The notes below the pieces were generated by a model. The model was not told where the DNA came from and made no database searches. It was given only the letters and a program-made list of their open reading frames with translations. Below are positions 7,596 to 15,515 of a DNA stretch of 15,670 nt, in pieces. Location: NCBI GenBank assembly GCA_015234495.1, contig JADGMZ010000119.1, forward strand, positions 15,199-30,868, read 5' to 3'. This DNA is from Brevundimonas sp. GTDB taxonomy: Bacteria > Pseudomonadota > Alphaproteobacteria > Caulobacterales > Caulobacteraceae. The stretch's first letter is position 1. Each line of letters opens with the position of its first letter. The position numbers were made by a program, and so were the translations under genes.

Positions 7596-8405
7596 TCAGC
7601 CGCGGCGGAAGATGCGGCTGGCGCCCCAGCCGGTGAAGGCGGCGAGGATCACGCACAGGACGCCGTAGCTCCACGGCCGGCGGTGGGCGAATTCGAAGAT
7701 CTCGCGCTCGATCCCGACCTTTTCGACGGTCAGGGTGAGATTGGAGACCGATACCGGATCGCCGTCCTGGAACAGCCAGACCTCGGCGAAATACTGGCCG
7801 GTGGGGGCGACCGCGGGCAGCTCGATCTCGGCCCGGAACAGGCCGCGGTCGACGAAGCGGACCCCGTCGGGATCGGTGTTGTAGAGGGCGGCGGCCTCGC
7901 GCAGCCGGATCACCGCGCGGCGCCAGTCGAGGTAGTCCTCGCCGAGGCGGCTGACGACCACGTCGCGCACCCCGTAGCGGGTGACGGTGCGGCTTTCCTC
8001 CGGCGCATTGATGCGCAGGTGGTCGACGCCGACGCCGAGGCGGCGCAGCTGGCCGAAGTCGGCGATGTCCGCCAGCTCGCGGGTCGAGGCGGTCATGTAG
8101 AATCCGGGCGCGCCCTCGAACACCACCGGGCGGCTGTTCAGCCATACGCCGAGGCTGCGGGTCTTCTTGACCAGGCGGACCGGGGCGTCGGGACCGCGGA
8201 CCACGACGACCACGTCGGTAGGTTCGTCGCCCGGATTGAAGACCGCGCCGTAGAGCACGATCGAAGCGCCGCGGAAGCTGGAATCGACGCTGACCCGGGC
8301 GTCGGTCAGGGCGGCGGCGACGCGCAGCTCTCCCTCGGTCGCGACGGACCGTTCCGGGGCCGGGGCCTCGACGGCGGGCGGCGGCGGCGGCAGGGCTTGC
8401 ATCAT
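7596..8405 (-). CDS. TIGR02186 family membrane protein, partner of the TSUP exporter
   Basis: A 269-residue protein with family features I recognise: VVVVVRGPDAPVRLVKKTRSLGVWLN, FYMTASTRELADI, FRAEIELPAVAPTGQYFAEVWLF and EIFEFAHRRPWSYG, followed by one transmembrane helix (about residues 245-263) and a short basic tail (FRRG). The expected topology is a periplasmic beta-rich domain anchored at the C terminus. The function is unknown; the family co-occurs with TSUP transporters, which is recalled knowledge. Oddly, no signal peptide is visible. The N terminus is MMQALPPPPPAVEAPAPE, and no better start exists upstream because the frame there is the shadow of the exporter gene. The start ATG overlaps the exporter stop (ATGA, 8402-8405), giving translational coupling. 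Confidence 0.8.
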   Translation of the reverse strand: MMQALPPPPPAVEAPAPERSVATEGELRVAAALTDARVSVDSSFRGASIVLYGAVFNPGDEPTDVVVVVRGPDAPVRLVKKTRSLGVWLNSRPVVFEGAPGFYMTASTRELADIADFGQLRRLGVGVDHLRINAPEESRTVTRYGVRDVVVSRLGEDYLDWRRAVIRLREAAALYNTDPDGVRFVDRGLFRAEIELPAVAPTGQYFAEVWLFQDGDPVSVSNLTLTVEKVGIEREIFEFAHRRPWSYGVLCVILAAFTGWGASRIFRRG

Positions 8406-9325
8406 TCGGCCACCCCCGGTGCGAAGCCGAACAGATCCGAGGGCCGGACGAACAGCTCGAGCCCCATCTGGATGCCGACCAGCAGGACGATCAGGCCGAG
8501 CACGGCGCGCAGCTCCTCGGCCCGGAAACGCCCGGACCAGCGCGCCCCGTACTGGGCCCCGACGACGCCGCCGAGCAGCAGGATGGTCGACAGCACGATG
8601 TCGACGGTCTGGTTGCGGCCCGCCTGGAGGATGGTGGTCATGGCGGTCGTGATGATGATCTGGAACAGGCTGGTGCCGACCACCACGCTGGCCTTCATCC
8701 GCAGCACATAGAGCATGGCGGGCACCAGGATGAAGCCGCCGCCGACGCCCATGATCGCCGACAGCACGCCGGCGAAGGCGCCGAGGGCGAAGGGCGGGAT
8801 GGCGCTGATGTAGAGACCCGAGCGCGGGAAGCGCATCCGCAGCGGCAGGCCGTACAGCCACAGCGGCCGGCGCCGCTCCTTGTGGGGAACGACCTCGCCC
8901 CGCACCCGGCGCAGGATCTGGCCGAGGCTCTCGTACAGCATCAACATGCCGATGGCGCCGAGGAAGATCAGGTAGGACAGGGCCACGGCGAGGTCGGCCT
9001 GGCCCAGCAGGCGGAGGTAGCGGAACAGCTCCACGCCCAGCAGGGCGCCGAGCACGCCGCCGCCGGCCATGACCCCGCCGATACGGTAATCGACGGCCTT
9101 CTGGCTGGTGTAGCTGATGACGCCCGAGGTCGAGGAGGCGACGACGTGGCTGGCCTGGCTGGCCACCGCCACCGACGGCGGGATACCGAGGAAGATCAGG
9201 ATCGGAGCCATCAGGAAGCCGCCGCCGATGCCGAAGAGGCCCGAGACGAATCCGACCATGGCTCCCAGCATCACCAGGATCGGCCAGTTCACCGAAACCT
9301 CGGCGATCGGCAGGTAGATATCCAA
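8402..9325 (-). CDS. TSUP-family (TauE/SafE) sulfite/sulfonate-type exporter
   Basis: An inner-membrane transporter of 307 residues with about eight predicted helices. The two internally repeated halves each carry the family signature: GFVSGLFGIGGGFLMAPIL near the N terminus and GAFAGVLSAIMGVGGGFILVPAML near the middle. A charged cytoplasmic loop (RRVRGEVVPHKERRR) separates the halves. TSUP proteins move sulfite, sulfoacetate, thiosulfate or other small organic anions, and the substrate here is inferred only. I chose TTG at 9323-9325 (protein start MDIYLPIAEVSVN), preceded by GAAGG at eight bases and matching the start I remember for relatives. The alternative TTG at 9355 adds ten residues and has no good ribosome binding site. 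It is the first gene of a coupled pair with the TIGR02186 gene. Confidence 0.85.
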   Translation of the reverse strand: MDIYLPIAEVSVNWPILVMLGAMVGFVSGLFGIGGGFLMAPILIFLGIPPSVAVASQASHVVASSTSGVISYTSQKAVDYRIGGVMAGGGVLGALLGVELFRYLRLLGQADLAVALSYLIFLGAIGMLMLYESLGQILRRVRGEVVPHKERRRPLWLYGLPLRMRFPRSGLYISAIPPFALGAFAGVLSAIMGVGGGFILVPAMLYVLRMKASVVVGTSLFQIIITTAMTTILQAGRNQTVDIVLSTILLLGGVVGAQYGARWSGRFRAEELRAVLGLIVLLVGIQMGLELFVRPSDLFGFAPGVAE

Positions 9326-9417
9326 AGGACCCGCCTTCGGCTGGAACTGAGGCAAGGCGCCGGAGAGGCGACGGTGAAAGTGTCCTAGACGCTCGCCGCG
9401 GCCACCGCCACCGCAAG

Positions 9418-9430
9418 AGCCCGAAGGGCT
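9418..9430 (-). terminator. Possible weak terminator hairpin after podJ
   Basis: AGCCC-TTC-GGGCT on the transcribed strand forms a 5-bp stem with a triloop, 15 bases after the podJ stop. No run of T follows (CTCTTGC), so it may end transcription poorly or not at all. Confidence 0.3.
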
Positions 9431-9445
9431 AGCCGAACCGCCGGA

Positions 9446-12238
9446 TCAGGCCAGCGGTTCCACCTGGAAGGCGTCCGCGGCGGCCCGGGCCGTTCCCCGA
9501 TCGGCGGCTGGCAGGGCGGCCTGCAGCCGCTCGACCGCCGCCTCGGCGTCGCCATCCCCGGCGCGCGCGGCGATCAGGTACCATTTGTAGGCCTCGGGCA
9601 GATCCGCCTGGATGCCCTCGTCGCCGGTCTCGTAGAGCTTGGCGACGTTGAACTGGCTGTCGACCATGCCGCTCTTGGCCGCCTTGCGAAGCCAGTTCAG
9701 GGCCTCGGCGCGGTTGCGGGCGCCGCCGACCCCTTCGAACAGATACATGCCGTAGTTGTGCATGGCGCGGGCGTCGCCGGCGTCGGCGGCGCGACGCACC
9801 CAGACGCGCGCCTCGGCCGGGCTGGCGGTCAGGCCCGCGGCGCCGTTTTCGTAGAGGCTGGCGAGATGCAGCTGGGCGGGGGTGAAGCCGAGGCCGGCGG
9901 CCTGCTTCAGCGTCTCGACGCCGGCCGCCTCTCCGGCGTCGAGCTGTTCCACCGCCTGGCGGTAGAGTTGGCCGCCGCGCGCGCGGTCCTCTGGCGACGC
10001 CGCGACCGGCGTGGCGGCGAGGGCGGCGATCGGCGGGGTTTCGGCGCCCGCGCCGCCGAAGCCGGGAATGTCGAGGCCGGCGCCGGTGAGCTCGCCGAAG
10101 GCCGCCGCGCCGCCCGCCGTCAGCAGAACCGCCACGGCCGAGGCCCCGAGCGCCTTGCGCACCGTGTCGCCGCCCTTGGACGCCTGCTTGTCCAGCCGCT
10201 CCTGCAGCTTGGACTTGCCGCCGCGCTTGAGGCCGAAGCCGGAGCGGGCGGGCGGCTCTTCGGGCGTGGTCATGGCCGCGCGGGCGGCGTCGATGGTCTT
10301 CTGCGTCGAGGAGGCGCGGCCCTGGGCGGCGGCGGCGCGAAGGGCGCGGGGATCGACGAAATCAGTCTCGGCGGCGAACTCGCCGGCGCCCGGGTCGAAA
10401 GCCTCGGGCGCGGTCGCGGCCAGGGCGTCCGAGACGTCGGCGCCGCCGAAGCCCTGTCCGAACGACGCCTGGGCGCCGGCCGGCGGCGCCGGCTGGGCGG
10501 CGGTGGGGGTGGCGAACGCCGGGGCCTGCGGCGCCGGTGCGGCCTCCGAGGGCGCCGAAGCCTCGGGCGCGCGGCTGCCGAAGGGGGCGGAGGTCGCCGG
10601 CTCGGCCAGCGGCCCGGCCATCACGGCGTCGAAGACGGTGTCGGCGGTCAGGGCCTCGCTGCGGGCCTGCGGCGCCGGATCGGAGTCGGGCGGGGCGAGG
10701 TCGGCCGACCAGGCCTGCTGTTCGGCGAAATCCGGGTCTTCGAAACCATTGTCGAAGGTCGCAGCCGGGAAGCCGGCGTCGGGGAAGGCCGCATCGGGGA
10801 AGGCGGCGGCGCGCCAGTCGGGCTGGACCGTTTCGGCGGGTGCAGCCGGCTCGGCCCGGCGGCCGATGTTCTCGCGGGCCTCGGCGATGAGGGCGGCGGT
10901 GCGCTCTTCCGACAGGCGCATGCGCTCGGCCAGCTCGCCCGAGGCGCGGTCGTAGCGCTGCTCGATCTTGCTGGAGCTGTCGACGAGACGGCGGCCGATG
11001 TCCTCGAGGGCCTGCTGCGAGCGCCGCTCCGACTGGGCGATGCGTTCGCTCAGGCGATCGGAGATGCGGGTGATCTCGCCGCCCAGCTTCTCCAGGGCCA
11101 TGGCGTGCCGGTCGTCGGCGGCGATGAGGCGCTGCTCCAGGCCCTGGGCGAAGCGGCCCATGTCGGTCTCGACCTTGCGGGTCAGGACTTCGCCGAGCTT
11201 CTCGAGACCGGGCGCATCGGCCTCGATCCGGCCGACGCGGCCGTTGAGGTTCTGGGCGATGCGCAGCACCTCGCGGCCCATGGCCTCGACGGCCCGGGCG
11301 GAACGCTCCTCGGACGCCTGGACCTGGTCGCCGATGGCGAGGACGGCGCGCTCGATGCGGTCCATCCGGCCTTCGGTCTCGGCCGTGTCCATGCGGCGCA
11401 TCATCTCGGCGCGGTTGGCCTCGACCTGACGACTGAGGGTCTCGGCCAGCTTTTCGAAGCGGGCCGCCTCGCGGGCGCCTTCGGGCTCGACGCGGGCCTC
11501 GGCGGCGCGCAGGCGGCGGTCGAGGTCGGCGAAGGATCGCTCCAGTCCGCGCAGGGCCTCGGTGGTGCGGCCCTGGGCCTGGTCGAGGCGCTGGCCGACC
11601 TGGGCGAGCAGGTCGGCGCCGACGCCGGGTCCGGCGGACTTCTCGACCGCGTCCATGCGCTGGCGCAGTTCGTTGACGCCGCTGCGCTGGCGCTCCTCGA
11701 TGTCGTAGAGGCGGCCGGCGAGGGCGCCGAGAGTGGTCTCGACCTTGCCGAAGGTTTCGGCGGTCTGCGGCCCGACCTCGCTTTCGAACTTGCGCAGTCG
11801 GCGGTGGCCCTCGCGCAGCTCCTCTGCGATGTCGTCGATGCGGCGGCCGTACGAGCGACCGGCCTCATCCTGGCTGTCGAGCCGGCGGACGAGGCCCGAG
11901 ACGGCCTGGTCGACGCCCTGGATGGCGACGGTGGAGCGGCGCTCGGCGGCCTCGAGTCGGCCGGCGATGGCGTCGATCGAGGCGCTCAGCCGTTGCCACG
12001 GCTCCTCGCCCGGGCCGTAGGCGTCGTCGACGCGGCGGCTGCGGGAGCGGCGTTCATAGCTGTCGGCGGCGTGGGGGCGGCGGGACAGGGGAACGACGCC
12101 TTCGTCGTCGCCGTCCTCCATGATCATGGTGTTGAGCCACTCGCCCAGCGTCATGCCGGAGCGACGGGCGAGATCCTTGGCGATCTCGCGCGCCCGGGGT
12201 TCGATCCCCTTTACGCTCCACGGCGCGGCTGCGCTCAC
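9446..12238 (-). CDS. podJ: PodJ-type polar organizing protein with Sel1 repeats
   Basis: A 930-residue bitopic membrane protein. Residues 1-45 hold the family hallmark PWSVKGIEPRAREIAKDLARRSGMTLGEWLN. Residues about 75-460 are charged, heptad-like coiled coil (many ERR, RLD and LE units), and 470-680 are an Ala/Pro-rich linker. One transmembrane helix lies at about 697-715 (after VRKALGASAVAVLLT). The periplasmic part (about 760-905) has three to four Sel1-like repeats, such as AMHNYGMYLFEG and SQFNVAKLYETG. In Caulobacter crescentus PodJ (about 974 residues) localises pole factors, PleC and pilus assembly to the flagellar pole and is cut by proteolysis. Here the protein ends shortly after the Sel1 repeats, with no peptidoglycan-binding domain visible. 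The GTG start is well supported: GGGAGG lies seven bases upstream. The upstream region has a CtrA-like box and two GANTC sites. Confidence 0.85.
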   Translation of the reverse strand: MSAAAPWSVKGIEPRAREIAKDLARRSGMTLGEWLNTMIMEDGDDEGVVPLSRRPHAADSYERRSRSRRVDDAYGPGEEPWQRLSASIDAIAGRLEAAERRSTVAIQGVDQAVSGLVRRLDSQDEAGRSYGRRIDDIAEELREGHRRLRKFESEVGPQTAETFGKVETTLGALAGRLYDIEERQRSGVNELRQRMDAVEKSAGPGVGADLLAQVGQRLDQAQGRTTEALRGLERSFADLDRRLRAAEARVEPEGAREAARFEKLAETLSRQVEANRAEMMRRMDTAETEGRMDRIERAVLAIGDQVQASEERSARAVEAMGREVLRIAQNLNGRVGRIEADAPGLEKLGEVLTRKVETDMGRFAQGLEQRLIAADDRHAMALEKLGGEITRISDRLSERIAQSERRSQQALEDIGRRLVDSSSKIEQRYDRASGELAERMRLSEERTAALIAEARENIGRRAEPAAPAETVQPDWRAAAFPDAAFPDAGFPAATFDNGFEDPDFAEQQAWSADLAPPDSDPAPQARSEALTADTVFDAVMAGPLAEPATSAPFGSRAPEASAPSEAAPAPQAPAFATPTAAQPAPPAGAQASFGQGFGGADVSDALAATAPEAFDPGAGEFAAETDFVDPRALRAAAAQGRASSTQKTIDAARAAMTTPEEPPARSGFGLKRGGKSKLQERLDKQASKGGDTVRKALGASAVAVLLTAGGAAAFGELTGAGLDIPGFGGAGAETPPIAALAATPVAASPEDRARGGQLYRQAVEQLDAGEAAGVETLKQAAGLGFTPAQLHLASLYENGAAGLTASPAEARVWVRRAADAGDARAMHNYGMYLFEGVGGARNRAEALNWLRKAAKSGMVDSQFNVAKLYETGDEGIQADLPEAYKWYLIAARAGDGDAEAAVERLQAALPAADRGTARAAADAFQVEPLA
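10764..10808 (-). repeat. Pentapeptide tandem repeat within the PodJ linker
   Basis: Three consecutive 15-base units encode AAFPD, AAFPD and AGFPA at about residues 478-492 of PodJ, in the disordered Ala/Pro-rich linker. The first two units are nearly identical in DNA. This is probably a local replication-slippage expansion. Confidence 0.5.
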
Positions 12239-12239
12239 T

Positions 12240-12263
12240 GATTCGCCTCCCGACCTTTGACTC
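12240..12263 (-). promoter_or_regulatory. Two GANTC (CcrM/GcrA-type) sites at the podJ start
   Basis: GATTC at 12240-12244 and GACTC at 12259-12263 lie directly upstream of the podJ GTG, flanking its ribosome binding site. GANTC is the CcrM methylation target in Caulobacterales, and GcrA activates promoters with methylated sites. Two sites in 24 bases are noteworthy in GC-rich DNA. They may lie within the leader or near the -10 region. Confidence 0.5.
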
Positions 12264-12289
12264 GACGCTACTCATCCAGATCAGGGGTG

Positions 12290-12304
12290 TAAACGCGTGG
12301 TTAA
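12290..12304 (-). promoter_or_regulatory. CtrA-like box upstream of podJ
   Basis: On the podJ strand this reads TTAACCACGCGTTTA, that is TTAA-N7-TTTA, one mismatch from the full CtrA consensus TTAA-N7-TTAA. It starts about 52 bases before the podJ start. Its first half is part of the palindrome GGTTAACC (12299-12306). CtrA is known to act on podJ in C. crescentus, which supports a real site. Confidence 0.55.
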
Positions 12305-12375
12305 CCCCAAGATGTAGGGGCTGGCCCAAGTTCCTGTGGAAAGCCCGCACACCGGCGGCGAGTCTCGCGCCGCAT

Positions 12376-12402
12376 CCGTTAACGGCTCGTGAAGATTAAC
12401 GG
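12376..12402 (+). repeat. Pair of TTAACGGC direct repeats in the podJ divergent region
   Basis: TTAACGGC occurs at 12379-12386 and again at 12396-12403, exactly 17 bases apart. The first copy is inside the 10-base palindrome CCGTTAACGG (12376-12385). The spacing between the TTAA cores is 13, not the 7 of CtrA. The pair lies 60-80 bases before the small membrane protein gene and could be an operator. No protein is assigned. Confidence 0.3.
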
Positions 12403-12458
12403 CCCGGAAAGGACTCCGGCCCCTTGCCTGGGGCCCGCGCGCAGGCCACTTGGCGCCA

Positions 12459-12668
12459 ATGTCCATGACCGTGACCCTCGCCCTGCTGGCGGCCGTGATC
12501 GCCCTGGCGGTCTTCGCCGGCTGGCGCGGCGCCCGCCCGTCGCAACCGCATCGGGGCGTGCGGATGATTCCGTGGCGGCTGATCATGGTCACCTCGGCGT
12601 TCGCGGCCTTCGTGCTGCTGGTCCATCTCGCGGCCCTGCTGGGACTGCCGCAGCGGTCGCCGGTCTAG
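12459..12668 (+). CDS. Small conserved two-helix membrane protein
   Basis: A 69-residue protein with two hydrophobic helices: about residues 3-20 (MTVTLALLAAVIALAVFAGW) and 38-58 (WRLIMVTSAFAAFVLLVHLA). They are joined by a basic loop with RPSQPHRGVRMIPWR. The pattern of a short basic loop, then (R)(M/L)IPWRLIM and a helix ending LVHLxxLLG, is one I remember from uncharacterised alphaproteobacterial proteins, so the frame is probably real. Function is unknown. The start is uncertain: ATG at 12459 and ATG at 12465 are both possible, and neither has a strong ribosome binding site. It diverges from podJ and precedes the oxidase-like gene by 62 bases. Confidence 0.6.
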   Translation: MSMTVTLALLAAVIALAVFAGWRGARPSQPHRGVRMIPWRLIMVTSAFAAFVLLVHLAALLGLPQRSPV

Positions 12669-12730
12669 GGAACCGGGCGGGGCGGCGGCGCCTTACCTGA
12701 TCGACCTTCCCCGAAATCAGGAGACCCGAC

Positions 12731-13237
12731 ATGTCCGACAAGACACTGACCGCCAGCGAGGCCGAGAGCGCCTTCTGGGACAGCCTGAAGTCATCCAACA
12801 CCGGCATGCTGGGCCTGGACCAGCCCGGCTACCACGCCCAGCCGATGACCGCCTTCCGCGAGGAGGAGACCGGAACGATCTGGTTCTTCACCCGCGACGA
12901 GACCGATCTGGCGCGGGATGCGGCGGTGGGCGGCGGCCAGAGCGCCATGTTTCACTACATGTCGAAGGACCAGAAGGTCTGGGCCTGCATCCATGGCCAG
13001 CTAACCCAGGTGCATGACCGGGAACGGATCGACCGCTACTGGAACCCGGTGGTCAGCGCCTGGTACCCGGACGGCAAGGACGACGCCCACCTGACCCTGC
13101 TGCGCTTCGATCCCGACCACGGCCGGGTGTGGGTGTCGGACAAGGGCGCGCTGGGCTTCGGCTATGAGATCCTCAAGGCCAATCTGACGAAGTCGATGCC
13201 GGACGAGGGCGGGGTGGCGGACGTGAACCTGCAGTAG
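12731..13237 (+). CDS. Pyridoxamine 5'-phosphate oxidase-like (general stress protein 26 type) protein
   Basis: A 168-residue FMN-binding split-barrel protein. Typical segments are GMLGL...QPMTAFREEETGTIWFFTRDETDLARD (early strands), the AMFHYMSKDQKVWACIHGQLTQVHDRERIDRYWNPVVSAWYPDGKDD block and LLRFDPDHGRVWVSD. The last two match the stress-protein-26 subgroup, including the W-N-P..-W-(Y/F)-P-x-G motif. Members bind flavin and have unclear physiological substrates; true PdxH activity is unlikely. AGGAG (12719-12723) lies seven bases before the ATG. The gene is convergent with argF. Confidence 0.87.
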   Translation: MSDKTLTASEAESAFWDSLKSSNTGMLGLDQPGYHAQPMTAFREEETGTIWFFTRDETDLARDAAVGGGQSAMFHYMSKDQKVWACIHGQLTQVHDRERIDRYWNPVVSAWYPDGKDDAHLTLLRFDPDHGRVWVSDKGALGFGYEILKANLTKSMPDEGGVADVNLQ

Positions 13238-13273
13238 GCCGGGAGCCAGGGTCCAACTAGCAGAACCTGGAAC

Positions 13274-14188
13274 CTATCCGCCGAAACACCACGCCAGCAC
13301 GGCCTTCTGGGCGTGGATGCGATTTTCGGCCTCGTCCCAGACGAGGGAGCGGGGACCGTCGATGACGGCGTCGGTGACCTCCTCGCCGCGGTGGGCGGGG
13401 AGGCAGTGCAGGAAGACGGCGTCGGAGGCGGCGGCCTCCATCAGGACGTCGTCGACGCCGTAGCCCTCGAAGGCCTCGAGCCGGGCCTCATAGTCCTGGT
13501 CGCCCATCGACACCCAGGTGTCGGTGACCACCACGTCGGCCCCGGCGACGGCCTCGCGCGGGTCGCCGGTCAGGGTGACGTGGTTCCCGCCCTTCGCCAG
13601 GTCGTGCAGGTTCGGGTGATAGTCGGCCGGGCAGGCCACGTTGAGGTGGAAGCCGAACTTCGGGGCCGCGTGCATGAAGCTGTGGCAGACGTTGTTGCCG
13701 TCGCCGACCCAGGCGATGGTCTGGCCGCCGACCGGGCCGCGATGCTCCTCGATGGTCAGCAGGTCGGCGAGGATCTGGCAGGGGTGCGAGCGGTCGGTCA
13801 GGCCGTTGATCACCGGCACGGTCGAGACGCGGGCGAAGCGCTCGACGTCCTCGTGGCTGTTGGCGCGGATCATCACCGCGTCGACCATGCGCGACAGGAC
13901 GCGGGCGGTGTCCTCGACCGGCTCGCCGCGGCCCAGCTGCATGTCGCCGGCGTTGGCGATGATCGATGAGCCGCCCAGCTGGCGGATGGCGGCGTCGAAA
14001 CTGAAGCGGGTGCGGGTGGAGTTCTTCTCGAAGATCATCGCCAGCACGCGATCCTTCGCCGGAGCGTCGGCGTCGACGCGGCCCTTCGGCCAGCCCTTGC
14101 GCGCCTGTTTGCGGGCGTGGGCGTCGTCGAGGATGGCGCGCAGGTCTTCGGCTTCGAGCCGGTGCAGGTCGAGGAAGTGGCGGACCAT
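13274..14188 (-). CDS. argF: Ornithine carbamoyltransferase
   Basis: A 304-residue cytoplasmic enzyme that joins carbamoyl phosphate and ornithine to make citrulline in arginine synthesis. All hallmark motifs are present: S57-T-R-T-R61 (carbamoyl phosphate), H135-P-C-Q138, DTWVSMGDQ (ornithine site) and H261-C-L-P264. Length is normal. GGAGG lies five bases before the ATG. The gene follows argD by 17 bases on the same strand, so the pair is an operon. The gap to the convergent oxidase-like gene is 36 bases and holds only a weak CCAGG/CCTGG inverted repeat. Confidence 0.95.
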   Translation of the reverse strand: MVRHFLDLHRLEAEDLRAILDDAHARKQARKGWPKGRVDADAPAKDRVLAMIFEKNSTRTRFSFDAAIRQLGGSSIIANAGDMQLGRGEPVEDTARVLSRMVDAVMIRANSHEDVERFARVSTVPVINGLTDRSHPCQILADLLTIEEHRGPVGGQTIAWVGDGNNVCHSFMHAAPKFGFHLNVACPADYHPNLHDLAKGGNHVTLTGDPREAVAGADVVVTDTWVSMGDQDYEARLEAFEGYGVDDVLMEAAASDAVFLHCLPAHRGEEVTDAVIDGPRSLVWDEAENRIHAQKAVLAWCFGG

Positions 14189-14205
14189 CGGCCCCTCCGA
14201 TGTTG

Positions 14206-15402
14206 TCAGGCCGCAGCCAGCTTGCCGCGTGCGAACTCGCAGGCCTTTTCGAAGCGTTCGACCGCCTCGCGGGCCTCGTCGAGGGTCATGTTCAGCGGCG
14301 GCAGGATGCGGACCAGATTGTCGCCGCCGCCGGCCACCAGAAGCTTCGCCTCGTCACGGGCCCAGCCCATGAATTCGCGGTTGTTGGGGATCAGCTTGAC
14401 GCCCAGCAGCAGCCCCTTGCCCCGCACCTCGACGATCACGTCCGGGAAGCGCTGGGCGAGGCCGTGCAGCTGCTGCTTCAGATAGCCGGCGATCTCGTTG
14501 ACGTTGGCCAGGGTCTCTGGCTTCGAGATCTCGGCGAAGGCGGCGCCGCCGACAGCCATGGCCAGCGGGTTGCCGCCGAAGGTCGAGCCGTGCACGCCGA
14601 CGGTCATGCCCGAGGCCGCTTTCGTCGTGGCGAGGCAGGCGCCGATCGGGAAGCCGCCGCCCAGCGCCTTGGCCACGGCCATGATGTCGGGGGTCATGCC
14701 GGCCCATTCATGGGCCCACAGCTTGCCGGTGCGGCCCATGCCGCACTGGACCTCGTCGAAGATGATCAGCACGCCGGTCTCGTCGGCCATCTGGCGCATC
14801 CAGCGCAGGTCCTCGTCGGGCGTGGCGCGGCAGCCGCCCTCGCCCTGCACCGGCTCGAGGATGATCGCCGCCGTGGTCGGGTTGCGGAAGGCGGCTTCCA
14901 GCGCCTCCCGGTCGCCCCAGACCAGCTGGTGGAAGCCCTCCATCGGCGGACCGAAGCCGTTGGTGTAGTTCGGATTGGCGGCGGCGTTGATGGCGCCGTA
15001 GGTGCGGCCGTGGAACGAGCCGTCGAAGCCGTAGATGTCGATCCGCTCGGGCTGGCCGTTGGCGGAGTGGTATTTGCGCGCCGTCTTCAGGGCGCACTCG
15101 ACCGCTTCCGTGCCCGAGTTGGTGAAGAAGACCACGTCCGCGAACGACTTCTCACAGAGGGCGTCGGCGAGGGCTTCCTGACCGGGGATCTTGAAGATGT
15201 TGGAGACGTGCCAGAGCTTTTCGGCCTGGTCCTTGACCGCCTGGACGAGGACCGGATTGGCGTGGCCGAGGGCGTTGGTCGAGATGCCCATGACGCAGTC
15301 GAGGTATTCGGTCCCGTCCCTGGCCCACAGACGGACGCCCTGCCCGCGCTCCACTTCCAGCGGCGCACGGTTGTAGACACCCATCAGATGGTCAGTGGAC
15401 AC
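14206..15402 (-). CDS. argD: Acetylornithine aminotransferase
   Basis: A 398-residue class-III PLP aminotransferase that makes N-acetylornithine from the semialdehyde and glutamate. Such enzymes may also serve as succinyldiaminopimelate aminotransferase (family knowledge). The PLP lysine is K245 in [14 protein letters not shown], and the [20 protein letters not shown] motif and [21 protein letters not shown] are intact. I chose GTG at 15400-15402 (protein start [22 protein letters not shown]), because GGAGG lies eight bases upstream. The TTG at 15417 overlaps that site, so a start there is unlikely. It is the first gene of the argD-argF pair. The leader (15403-15515) holds a TTGACT at 15503-15498 on this strand, but no convincing -10 element and no attenuator or riboswitch. 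Confidence 0.94.
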   Translation of the reverse strand: MSTDHLMGVYNRAPLEVERGQGVRLWARDGTEYLDCVMGISTNALGHANPVLVQAVKDQAEKLWHVSNIFKIPGQEALADALCEKSFADVVFFTNSGTEAVECALKTARKYHSANGQPERIDIYGFDGSFHGRTYGAINAAANPNYTNGFGPPMEGFHQLVWGDREALEAAFRNPTTAAIILEPVQGEGGCRATPDEDLRWMRQMADETGVLIIFDEVQCGMGRTGKLWAHEWAGMTPDIMAVAKALGGGFPIGACLATTKAASGMTVGVHGSTFGGNPLAMAVGGAAFAEISKPETLANVNEIAGYLKQQLHGLAQRFPDVIVEVRGKGLLLGVKLIPNNREFMGWARDEAKLLVAGGGDNLVRILPPLNMTLDEAREAVERFEKACEFARGKLAAA

Positions 15403-15515
15403 GGGAACAACCTCCAAAAGCGAGACGGCCCCGGCGCCGGAGAGCGTCGGGACCGCTTGAAAAAAGGGTCAGGCCTTGTCGGACGGGGGACGGGGTTAGT
15501 CAACACCACCACCCT

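Noticed and set aside
7587..8711. A 374-codon frame on the + strand
   Set aside because: It is antisense to the TIGR02186 gene and part of the exporter gene, and no domain is seen.
8406..9416. Upstream extension of the TIGR02186 frame giving a 606-residue fusion
   Set aside because: The added part is Arg/Pro-rich shadow of the exporter gene. The exporter frame has the real transporter motifs, and an ATGA overlap defines the start at 8405.
9758..12241. An 827-codon open frame on the + strand
   Set aside because: It is exactly antisense to podJ. Its product is low-complexity Gly/Ala/Arg text with no domain, which is typical of high-GC antisense frames.
13246..13270. CCAGG/CCTGG inverted repeat between the oxidase-like gene and argF as a terminator
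   Set aside because: The stem is only 5 bp with a 15-base loop and no T tract on either strand.
15457..15470. A6/T6 run in the argD leader as an intrinsic terminator or attenuator
   Set aside because: No stable hairpin precedes the T run on the argD strand, and no leader peptide is seen.
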